Shown piece after piece: positions 1-9,564 of a stretch of DNA of 64,000 bases. Source of the stretch: Vermamoeba vermiformis (lineage: Eukaryota > Tubulinea > Echinamoebida). The stretch covers positions 600,885 to 664,884 of the forward strand of contig JBEWZL010000013.1 of NCBI GenBank assembly GCA_045837725.1, written 5' to 3'. Numbering within the stretch: the stretch's first letter is position 1; each line of letters starts with the position of its first letter. A program made the position numbers and the translations under genes. The notes below the pieces were generated by a model that worked only from the letters and a program-made list of their open reading frames with translations, ran no database searches and was not told the origin of the DNA.

Positions 1-9
1 CACAATAAA

Positions 10-3000
10 ATGTCGTGTTTCTCAACGCGATCTTACTCATCGGGCGTTTTCGAGTCCCTCGACAAGTTTACCAAGAGACACATTGGATCTGGCAAAGAAG
101 AAGATCTCACTTCAATGTTGAACCAAATTGGATTAAAATCATTGGACGAGCTTACTCAAAAAGCCGTTCCTCCTCAGATTAGAACTCAAAATCCGTTACA
201 AGTCGGTCCTGAGCGAGGTGAAACCGAATTGTTGAAGGACTTGAAGGCTACTGCTCAAAAGAACAAAATTTTGAGGAACTTTATCGGCATGGGCTATTAT
301 GGAACTATTACTCCCAACGGTAAGTTTTTTTTTTCGACGGATTCTGTCGTGACCTCACAATCGAGTTAAGGCGTGAACATAATATTATTTAATTAAGCAA
401 TTTATTTTATGGCTTGATTGCGCGATAATATCTTTTTTTGACCCACGCGACCTTTGGCGATCGGAACAACGCGCGCGATCTCAAGATACCCTTTCTAACC
501 GTTCAATTTGCCCTTGTTAGTGATCCTTCGTAACATTGTTGAGAACCCTGCATGGTACACTCCTTACACTCCCTACCAAGCTGAGATCTCTCAAGGTCGT
601 TTGGAATCCCTTTTGAACTACCAAACTATGGTTGCAGATCTGACTGGTTTGCCCATGTCCAACGCCTCTTTGCTCGACGAGGCTACTGCTGCTGCTGAGG
701 CCATGTTCTTGACTTACAATATTGCTGGCAAGAAGAAGGATGTCGTTTTCTTCGTCTCCGTAAGTACTCGACTTCTTTACTTAAAGGACTTAAAATACGA
801 CAAATTTAACACTAATAATTAAATATTAAACCGTATCGGTAACACTTGGTCATTATGTATTTACAAACAATTTTGGAGGAGCTCGTTACACAATCCGAAA
901 GTTTCAGATTATTAACGTAATTTATTTTCTAGGAACTCTGCCACCCTCAAACCATCTCAGTCGTCAAGACTCGCGCTGAATGGATGAACATTAAGGTCGT
1001 CGTCGGTGATCACAAGACTTTGGATCCCTCTAAGCACGAACTTTGCGGTGTTTTGATTCAAGTACGTAATTATACTAATAATTTGAATATATGCACTTCA
1101 GTTACGACTTGTGGGCCTAACTTATTTACTAGTACCCCGCCACTGACGGTAGCATTCACGATTACAAATCGTTGGTCGAGAAGGTGCACGCCACCAAGGG
1201 TCTCGTAGTTTGCGCTACTGACTTGTTGGCTTTGACTATGCTCACTCCTCCTGGCGAGTTCGGTGTTGATATTGCTGTTGGTAATGCTCAACGCTTTGGT
1301 GTTCCTCTCGGTTATGGTGGTCCTCACGCCGCTTTCTTGGCCACTAAGGTACATTGCAACTAACGCTAGCTCTTTGGTAGATTGACTAACATTGCGGATA
1401 GGACGAGTACAAGCGTATGATGCCTGGCCGTATTATTGGTGTCTCCAAGGACTCCCGCGGTCAACCTGCCATGCGTCTCTCTTTGCAGACTCGTGAACAA
1501 CACATTCGCCGTGAGAAGGCTACTAGCAACATTTGCACTGCTCAAGTCCTCTTGGCTAACGTCAATGCTATGTAAGTATCGAGAGAACTAGAGGTCAAGA
1601 ACGTGCCCTAATATCGCGTTATAGGTACGCCGTCTACCACGGTCCTAAGGGTCTCCGCACCATTGCTGAGCACGTTCACAGCAAGGCCAACGTGTTCTCA
1701 GCTCACGTCAAGGAATTGGGCTACAAGGTTGGTGAGGCTCCTTACTTCGATACTGTCCGTGTCGAATTGGCCAAGGGCTCCTCTGCTGAGTTCCAACAAC
1801 TCGCCGTCAAGAACGGTATCAACGTCCGCGCTTTGGACAACAAGACCGTCACCATCTCTGTTGACGAGACTACCACCAAGGACGACATTGCCGCTTTGTT
1901 GAACGTCTTTGCTCAAGCCAACGGCAAGACTGCCAACGTTGCCGACAAGCTCGAAAAGGCTCAAACTAACGTCACGATCCCTGCCAACTTCCACAGAAAG
2001 AGCGCTTACTTGACTCACCCCGTGTTCAACAGCTACCACTCTGAGCACGAGATGTTGCGTTACATCTTCCGCTTGCACAACAAGGACTTGGGTCTCGTCC
2101 ACTCCATGATTCCTTTGGGCTCTTGCACCATGAAATTGAACGCCACTGCCGAAATGATCCCCGTCACTTGGCCCGAGTTCAACAGCATTCACCCCTTCGT
2201 TCCTATCGACCAAACTGAAGGCTACCAAAAGATGTTCAACGACCTCGAGCGTCAATTGGCTGACATCACTGGCTTCCACTCTGTCTCTTTGCAACCCAAC
2301 GCTGGTTCTCAAGGAGAGTACGCCGGTCTCTTGGCCATTCGTCAATACCAAAAGGCTCACAACCAAGCTCACCGTGACATTTGCTTGATCCCCGTCTCTG
2401 CTCACGGCACTAACCCCGCTAGCGCTATGATGCTTGGCTTGCAAGTCGTCCCTGTTGCTTGCGATGAGGAGGGTAACATCGACGTTGCTGACCTCAAGGC
2501 CAAGGCCGAGAAACACAAGGACAAGTTGTCTTGCATCATGATCACTTATCCTTCCACTCACGGTGTCTTCGAGGGTACCGTTAAAGATATTTGCAAGATC
2601 GTCCACGATAACGGCGGTCAAGTCTATATGGACGGTGCTAACATGAACGCTCAAGTCGGTTTGACCAAGCCTGGTAAGTTCGGATCTGGATGTCGTGCCA
2701 CGGTCTGGTACTAATGCTTTGTAATTTCAGGCGATCTTGGCGCTGATGTCTGCCACTTGAACTTGCACAAGACCTTCTGCATTCCTCACGGAGGAGGTGG
2801 TCCTGGCATGGGTCCCATCTGCGTTGCCAAACAGTAAGTAGAAACCAAAGCTAGAATGTTTTGCTTTTCGTTGCGGTTGGATGTTGTCGTTGCTGAGTGG
2901 GTCCAGAGGGCGAGGAAATCGCAAATCAACGTGGCACAGATGGTCGAGTGGTTCAAGACGTTAGTTTCAGGTACTAATCCAGGCAACTGGGCGTGGGTTC

Positions 3001-3866
3001 GAATCCCACTCTGTGCACCATTTTTTTTGCCTTTTTCCTGCCCTGCTTCGCTCGTTTGCCTTTCTGTCTGCCCTTCCTAGTTCCCTCTCAAACAACGACA
3101 ACACAACGCTACTAATAGAGCTCAATTTTCTTTTGGTAGATCCGTTCCGTAGACTAACTTTTTTGTCAGTTTGACTCCTTTCTTGCCTGGTCACCCTGTC
3201 GTTAAGACCGGTGGTGCTACTGGTGCCGTCAGTGCTGGTCCTTGGGGTAGCAGCAGCATCTTGCCCATCGTCTGGGTCTACATTAATTTGATGGGCTCCG
3301 CTGGTCTCAAGAAGGCTACTCAAGTCGCCATTCTGAACGCTAACTACATGGCTTCGAGACTCGAGAAGCACTACAAGATTATGTACAGAGGTCAAAACGG
3401 CATGGTTGCCCACGAGTTCATTCTCGACGTCAAGCCCTTCAAGAAGGTCGGCATTGAAGCCGAAGACTTTGCCAAGCGTTTGATGGACTTTGGCTTCCAC
3501 GCTCCCACCATGTCTTGGCCCGTCGTTGGCTCATTGATGATTGAGCCCACTGAATCTGAAAGCAAGGAAGAGCTCGATCGATACGTCGATGCTTTGATCT
3601 GCATCCGCGAAGAAGTTCGTGCCATCGAAGAAGGCAAGATGGATCCCAAGAACAACCCCTTGAAGAACGCTCCTCACACTATGGATATGGTCATGAACAG
3701 CAGCTGGGACAAGCCTTACTCGCGCGAACAAGCTGCCTTCCCCTTGCCCTTCGTTAAGGCCAACAAGTTCTGGCCCTCTGTCGGTCGTGTCGACAACACT
3801 TACGGCGATCGTAACTTGATCTGCACTTGCCCCTCTATGTCTGATTTTGAAGAGCCCAAGAACTGA
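10..3866 (+). CDS. GLDC: Glycine dehydrogenase (decarboxylating), P-protein of the glycine cleavage system
   Basis: PLP enzyme of mitochondria that decarboxylates glycine and passes the aminomethyl group to H-protein lipoate. Eight exons (10-319, 521-759, 933-1061, 1133-1348, 1402-1571, 1625-2673, 2731-2833, 3170-3866) join with GT-AG borders and close to 970 residues, the usual length of the family. The PLP-binding lysine lies in LHKTF, followed by the glycine-rich GGGGPG stretch in exon 7. The N-terminal 119 residues carry KRHIG, typical of the first domain. The ATG at 10 gives only a short Arg/Ser-rich leader, and the window begins here, so an upstream exon with more transit peptide cannot be excluded. 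The seventh intron (2834-3169) holds a tRNA-Leu gene. Exons 5-7 are rich in C-ending codons, suggesting high expression. Identity is certain; only the start is open. Confidence 0.95.
2934..3017 (+). tRNA. tRNA-Leu (anticodon CAG) inside a GLDC intron
   Basis: Cloverleaf read by eye. The acceptor stem GCACAGA/TCTGTGC pairs 7 of 7. The D arm is of the leucine type. The anticodon stem TTAGT/ACTAA encloses the loop TTCAGGT, so the anticodon is CAG, decoding CUG. A long variable arm (CCAG/CTGG) marks a class II tRNA. The T arm GTGGG-TTCGAAT-CCCAC pairs perfectly. The discriminator A is followed by CCA encoded in the DNA and then a T run that fits RNA polymerase III termination. The gene is in the same orientation as GLDC, so it would also lie within the GLDC pre-mRNA intron. 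A second copy with the same cloverleaf lies at 21619-21702. Confidence 0.93.
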
Positions 3867-3970
3867 GAGGATTAACATATAACGGTGAATTTGATATGCT
3901 CATTGTATTATTTTCTATCGTGATAAAATAATTGCGAAGATATTCAATAATAATAACACAACTTTAATAT

Positions 3971-4930
3971 TTACAAACGCGAGATCTGAATCGTATTTTC
4001 GATGCTGCTTTTGATATTTTCATAGATATATTCACCAAACGCTCTATATCCAAGCGGTGAGAAGTGAATGCCATCGCTGTACAGTTCTCTGTTGTGCACT
4101 TTTGTCTCGTTCCAAGCGTCAAAGTGCATGATGTCATTTGCAGGTATAACTTTCTTCAGCTCTTCGTTGTATTTTAATCTTCGATCGCGGAGCAAAACGT
4201 AATTAAGCTCGTCACCTATGGGAAGTGAAGCGAAGTACTTCGGTCAGCAATTTTTCGTCCAGATCTAGCCAGTTGTACGTACCATAATAAGGCAGCGTTA
4301 GTACCCAACACTTAGCTCCAGTATTATTAAATATTTCGTATATCTCTTTCAAGTTTTTGATGCTTTGAGTCAGATCTACATCGACATGCACCACGTCGTT
4401 GGTTCCGACTAATATCACCACATGTGTATATGAATTATTTTGCGCAATTATTCTCGCTCGTTCTAGTACTTGATCAGTACGTTGTCCTGCTTTGCCCTGA
4501 TTATCAATCTAAGGAATGGCAGCTTTGTTAGAACAAACGGATCCCTTCAAGACGTCAAGGAGCTTACTATGAATTCTAAAGAAGGGTAATCAGCTTTCAA
4601 TAGATGTGCTAGGTGATCTGTAAAGGGCGCAAAGGTTATGATGTTATCGGCACGCATGTAACCTTCGATTAGACTAGCTCCTAAAAAGAATTCGTTTCAA
4701 TTATTAAAATAGATGATTTTAATATTATGAATATATTACCTAGTGCTAATATTTTAACTTTAGGGTTTTTTCCTTCTTGGATCTAATTTTTAAATGAATA
4801 TTTTTTAAAAAAGCTGATTTTTCAATTTACTGTTCGGTATCTCGGACTGACAGGGACTCCACGGTCTAATCTCGGACTTATTGGTATTGATGTAGTATTT
4901 AAGTTCATTATTTTCTTCGCTATCGACCAT
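3971..4930 (-). CDS. SGNH/GDSL-type hydrolase (esterase or lipase family), copy 1
   Basis: Five exons on the minus strand (4831-4930, 4740-4775, 4568-4680, 4283-4508, 3971-4215) sum to 239 codons plus stop. The SGNH blocks are in order: block I is ALGASL in place of GDSL (nucleophile Ser), block III is VGTND (oxyanion Asn), and block V is DGIHFSPLGY with the catalytic Asp-His pair. No signal peptide is visible, so the enzyme is probably intracellular. The family hydrolyses esters or acyl groups; the substrate cannot be told. The gene is convergent with GLDC, about 100 bases apart. A 3'-truncated duplicate lies at 6979-7709. The first intron is short and its borders are the least certain part of the model. 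Confidence 0.8.
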
Positions 4931-6536
4931 GCAGTTGTAAAAAGGTTTGTGATCAACCACATCCAACTATCTTCGCCACCTAATCAATTAAGAATCGATT
5001 ATTCTTATTGCAGAAGCTTGCTATGTGGTCAGTATTTCATCAACAGTCGCTGACAGAAAAGTTGATCCAAAAATTTTCTCCTGTACGACAACGTTCAAAT
5101 TTATTTGTACGATACTACACTATCATACATAAACATTATAAATGTAGTCGATTGGATATCTCGCTGAAGCTAGCTTAGAAGATCAAGGACAAGAGGATCA
5201 TAGCAAGAGGCACAACAGACCAAGAGAAGCGAGTGCTGCTGTTAATGTAGTACTTGTACTTCAAGTTTGAGTTACGCTCGCAGTCAGAGCCAGAGTCCGA
5301 GACACGAGTGTACACTTCGTTGGCGCCGTAGTCGTACACACCGTACATGTAGTCGGCATATGCGAGAGCAAGAACGTAGCCACCATGGGACTGGCCCGCA
5401 TAGTCTTCATAGTAGTCGATCCAGCAGAAGGCGTTGTTGTAGTAGCAGTAGCTTTGGAATACAAGGTCGAGTCAACACAAAACTGAAATCCAACAAAAAA
5501 TTCAAAAGCGGTAGTTCTCACTGTATATGTTATGATTACTTACCCATCAGAGTAACCCTTGACGGCGATTTTGTTGGTGCTGGTGGTGTATTCGTAAGAA
5601 CCCTTCAAGTTACCTTCGCTGTCGATGCAGATGCCCCAGTTGGGAGTGGAAGTTCTGCTGATCTTACTAGCCCAGTTACCAGCCATAGACTTGCCTATTA
5701 TAGGTATACATTAGCATTAATTCGAGATCGCAAGCGAGATTAAAATTTGGGTTGAACGGATTCGTACCAGTGTTGGGGTTGTTGGCGAAGCAAGAGAAAG
5801 AAGTGGGACTGGCATTGTCATATCTAGCCAAAATTCGGGGACCGAATTTGTAGAATTGAATGGTCTTATCGTCGTAAGCCATGCGAACTGATCAAATCCG
5901 GTTAGCTAACCGCAGCAGATGCGCAGAGCTTGGAACTTACTTTCGACCAAATCGTCAGTCAAGCGGGACATCGTAAGGTCACCCTTGTTTTGAGTGCAGC
6001 ACTTGGTGGTATTGGTAGCGGCCACTTGGACAGGGTATTCGTACCAGATTTGAGTGTCCCACCATTTGCCGGTAACGGTGGTTCCATCAGCAGAGAAGGA
6101 ACCTTGGAAATAGTAGGTTTCGTACATACCCTGCATAGAAACGATCATGTTAATTAAACCTCCATTAACGAATCCAGTAAATCATTTCATTTAGCCTTTT
6201 AAGTTGCGTCAAATTAAGGACAAAGTCGAAAGTACAGTAAAAAAGCTGATGTTATTAATTGATTCTGTTTTGTTCGATTTCTCGTTCGTATTGTACCGTA
6301 AATCCGGACAAATAATTATTAACTGAATAATTTCTAATTACCTGCAGAGTACTGTTGTCAGAGGTGGTGCACATGTTCATAGTACCATCATTGAAGGTCC
6401 ATTTACCGGCCCAGCTCATAGGAGTGAAGTCGGCTTGAGCGAAGCAGATCGCTGCAAGAACGACGCAAGCAAAAAGTCTAGCGTTCATTTGTGTACTTAT
6501 GTATCACTGTGATTGAGGTAAATAAATTGCAATTAC
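4205..6536. repeat. Tandem duplication, unit 1 (hydrolase plus GPI-type gene)
   Basis: Nucleotide-level match to 6979-9365 in the same orientation, covering most of the hydrolase gene, the intergenic space and the whole secreted-protein gene. The match begins at the AAGCTC(G/A)TCACC block near 4205/6979 and fades just upstream of the ATG at 6488/9317. Coding and intron sequences are both conserved with scattered substitutions and small indels, which points to a fairly recent duplication. Confidence 0.9.
5175..6488 (-). CDS. Secreted, probably GPI-anchored protein of unknown family, copy 1
   Basis: Five exons (6342-6488, 5941-6130, 5768-5887, 5544-5694, 5175-5451) give 294 residues in one frame. 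The N-terminus MNARLFACVVLAAICFAQA is a clean signal peptide. The mature part starts with a W-x-G-K-W segment and has paired cysteines, Tyr/Asp-rich stretches (YCYYNN, DYMYGVYDYG) and many Gly, which suggests a beta-rich disulfide-bonded domain. The C-terminus ends in a short hydrophobic tail after a small-residue patch (NSSTR), as in GPI signals, so it is likely a cell-surface protein. I do not recognise the family; the opening loosely recalls lipocalin- or avidin-like starts but I would not assign it. A 298-residue tandem paralogue lies at 7968-9317. Confidence 0.8.
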
Positions 6537-6611
6537 GTTTTAGTTGATATACGTTTGTATACGTTACAAACGTCATTTTGGCGGGAGTTCTCGAACGCGC
6601 CAAATGAAAGC

Positions 6612-6942
6612 AAGTCGCGCGACACGTCCTTTCGAACGACTGTAGCAAATGTGGTATATTTCGACGGCCATTGGGAAGCTATGTCAATTAATTAGCTCGG
6701 CGGGCGCTACCAATATTTCCTTATTTGGTAAAATTACCTCGTCTGGTAATAGTGGAATATTATTGGATAACTGCATTGAGTACGCGAATATAATTTCAAT
6801 TAACATTTTTGTTGCCGTTCCACCTGCACAAATAAGCATATTAATATCATATACTATATCGCTATTATCATATCCTCATAATGAATTAGTATTAGGGTGT
6901 CGAAATGTAGCGGATCAGATCCCGTACCTTTCATTCTAGAAG
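6612..6942 (-). pseudogene. GCKR gene fragment (end of exon 4, exon 5 and most of exon 6)
   Basis: 331 bases match 10542-10872 in the same orientation and with equal length, differing by scattered substitutions. The piece starts inside GCKR exon 6 and ends inside exon 4, including two introns, so it is a genomic DNA copy and not a retrocopy. It has no start, no complete domain and no role I can propose. It sits between the two tandem units, upstream of the first GPI-type gene. Confidence 0.92.
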
Positions 6943-6943
6943 C

Positions 6944-6976
6944 CAAGTCGCCATTCTGAACGCTAACTACATGGCT
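6944..6976 (+). pseudogene. 33-base GLDC exon 8 fragment at the duplication junction
   Basis: Identical to 3321-3353 of GLDC exon 8, in the same orientation. It directly follows the GCKR fragment and directly precedes the second tandem unit, so three pieces with separate sources in this window meet within a few bases. Confidence 0.88.
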
Positions 6977-6978
6977 AC

Positions 6979-7709
6979 TGAAGCTCATCACCTGTTGGAA
7001 GTGAAGTACTTCGGTCAGCAATTTTTGGGGCCAGATCTAGCCAGTTGTACGTACCATAATAAGGCAACGTTAGTAGCCAACATTAGCTCCGGTATTATTA
7101 AATATTTCGTATATCTTTTTCAAGTTTTTGATGCTTTGAGCTAGATCTACATCGACATGCACCACGTCGTTGGTTCCGACTAATATCACCACATGTGTAT
7201 ATGAATTATTTTGCCCTATTATTCTCGCTCGTTCTAGTACTTGATCAGTAAGTTGTCCTGCTTTGCCCTGATTATCAATCTGGGTAATAACAGCTTTGTT
7301 AGTACTCTACAGTACAAACGGATCCATTCAAGACGTCAAGAACCTTACTATGAATTCTAAAGAATGATAATCAGCTTTCATTAGATGTGCTAGGTGATCT
7401 GTAAAGGGAGCAAAAGTTACGATGTTATCGGCACGCATGAAACCTTCGATTAGACTAGCTCCTAAAAAGAATTCGTTTCAATTATTAAAATAGATGATTT
7501 TAATATTATGAATATATTACCTAGTGCTAATATTTTAACTTTAGGGTTTTTTCCTTCTTGGATCTAATTTTTAAATGAATATTTTTTAAAAAAGCTGATT
7601 TCAATTTACTCTTTGGTATCTGGGACTCACTGGTACTCCACCGTCTAATCTCGGACTTAATGGTATTGATGCAGTATTTAAGTTCATTATTTTCTTCGCT
7701 ATCGACCAT
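6979..7709 (-). pseudogene. Truncated SGNH hydrolase, copy 2
   Basis: Homologous to exons 1-4 of the hydrolase at 3971-4930, but the last exon, which supplies the catalytic DGIHF block, is absent; the sequence runs into the GLDC and GCKR fragments instead. One base is missing in the exon that follows the VGTND block (near 7080), shifting the frame in the AKCWV segment. With no catalytic Asp-His pair and a shifted frame it should not give an active enzyme. The neighbouring secreted gene of the same unit is intact. Confidence 0.85.
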
Positions 7710-7967
7710 GCAGTTGTAAAAAGGTTTGTGATCAACCACATCCAACGATCTTCGCCACCTAATCAATTAAGAATCGATTATTCTTATTACAGAAGCCTTG
7801 TTATGTGGTCAATTTTTCTTCAACATTCGCTGACAGAAAGGTTGATCAGATCGAATAAGCCAAATTTTCTCCTGTACGACAACGTTCAAATTTATTTGTA
7901 CGAAACTACACTATGATCATACATATATATTATAAATGTAGTCGATAGATATCTTGCTGAAGCTAGC

Positions 7968-9317
7968 TTAGAAGATCAAGGACAAGAGGATCACGGCGAG
8001 AGGCACGACGGACCAAGAGAAGCGAGTGCTGCTGTTAATGTAGTACTTGTACTTCAAGTTCGAGTTACGCTCGCAGTCAGAGCCAGAGTCCGCGAGACGA
8101 GTGTACACTTCGTTAGTGCCAAAGTCGTACACACCGTACATGTAGTCGGCAAATCCGAGAGCAAGAACGTAGCCACCAACGGACTTGGTGCCAGCAAAGT
8201 CCTCATAGTAGTCGATCCAGCAGAAGGCATTGTTGTAGTAGCAGTAGCTTTGGAATACAAGGTCGAGTCAGTACAAATCCGAAATCCAAATCCAACGAAA
8301 AACTTCGAACGCGATTGTTCTGCTGTAATGTTAGGATTACTTACCCATCAGAGTAACCCTTGACGGTGACGTTGTTGCCGTAGCCGTTAATGGCAGTGTA
8401 TTCGTAAGAACCCTTCAAGTTACCGTCGCCGTCGATGCAGATGCCCCAGTTGGGAGTAGCAGTTCTGCCGAGCTTGCTAGCCCAGTTACCAGCCATAGAC
8501 TTGCCTATTGTACGTAAGCATTAGCATTAATTCGAGATCGCAAGCGAGATTAAAATTTGGATTGAACGGATTCGTACCAGTGTTGGGGTTGTTGGCGAAG
8601 CAAGAGAAAGAAGTGGGACTGGCATTGTCATATCTAGCCAAAATTCTGGGACCGAATTTGTAGAATTGAATGGTCTTATCGTCGTAAGCCATGCGAACTG
8701 ATCAAATCCGGTTAGCTAACCGCAGCAGATGCGCAGAGCTTGGAACTTACTTTCGACCAAATCGTCAGTCAAGCGGTAGATCGTAAGGTCGCCCTTGTTT
8801 TGAGTGCAGCACTTGGTGGTCTTGGTAGCGGCCACTTGGGCAGGGTATTCGTACCAGATTTGAGTGTCCCACCATTTGCCGGTAACGGTAGTTCCATCAG
8901 CAGAGAAGGAACCTTGGAAATAGTAGGTACCATACATACCCTACATAGAAACGATCATGTTAATTAAATAAATGAATTAACCTCCACAAATAATTAATGA
9001 ATCCAGTAAATCATTTCATTTAGCCTTTTAAGTTGCGTCAAATTAAGGACAAAGTCGAAAGTGCAGCAAAAAAGCTGATTCTATTAATTGATTCTGTTTT
9101 GTTCGATTTCTCGTTCGTTTTGTACCGTAAATCCGTACAAATAATTATTAAACAAATAATTTCTAATTACCTGCAGAGTACTGTTGTCGGAGGTGGTGCA
9201 CATGTTCATAGTACCATCATTGAAGGTCCATTTACCGGTCCAGCTCATAGGAGTGAAGTCGGCTTGAGCGAAGCAGATCGCTGCAAGAACGACGCAAGCA
9301 AAAAGTCTAGCGTTCAT
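7968..9317 (-). CDS. Secreted, probably GPI-anchored protein of unknown family, copy 2
   Basis: Exons 9171-9317, 8751-8940, 8578-8697, 8345-8504 and 7968-8247 give 298 residues in frame. Three of the five exons have exactly the same length as in copy 1. Exon 4 is 9 bases longer and exon 5 is 3 bases longer, so the frame is kept, which argues that both copies are under selection. The signal peptide is identical over its first 19 residues and a GPI-type hydrophobic tail follows INSSTR. The differences concentrate around the exon 4/5 join, where an NNV-containing insertion occurs. Likely the same surface role as its neighbour; the function is unknown. Confidence 0.8.
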
Positions 9318-9564
9318 TTGTGTACCTATTTAGCACTGAGATCGAGGTAAATAAATTGCAATTACCTTTTTGATTTTGTTTAGCAATTTTTTGGACCAAT
9401 TGCATTGCGGGATGCCGGAATTCCAATTACTGTCGATAGGCTCTAACAATATAAATGTGCATTAAGTAGGCCCACTGAGAATAAGAACGTTAGTTGAAGG
9501 GCTTTGGGCACTTACCGCACGTTGAAACGGATCAGAGAATCCGGATTTCGAAAGTTTGAGCTTT
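9318..9564. other. Intergenic, no gene seen
   Basis: Space between two minus-strand genes. It must hold the promoter of the second GPI-type gene and the 3' end of GCKR. A short segment near 9383 (AGCAATTTTTTGGACCA) resembles the hydrolase piece at 7018 and could be a further scrap of the duplicated unit. No open frame of note. Confidence 0.5.

Larger units (their letters stand above)
6979..9365. repeat. Tandem duplication, unit 2
   Basis: Second copy of the unit at 4205-6536. It carries the truncated hydrolase (6979-7709) and the intact GPI-type gene (7968-9317). The left edge abuts the GLDC fragment; the right edge is just upstream of the GPI-type gene start. Confidence 0.9.

Noticed and set aside
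1698-2654. 318-codon open frame antisense to GLDC
   Set aside because: Mirror of the codon bias in the large GLDC exon; the sense frame is clearly the gene.
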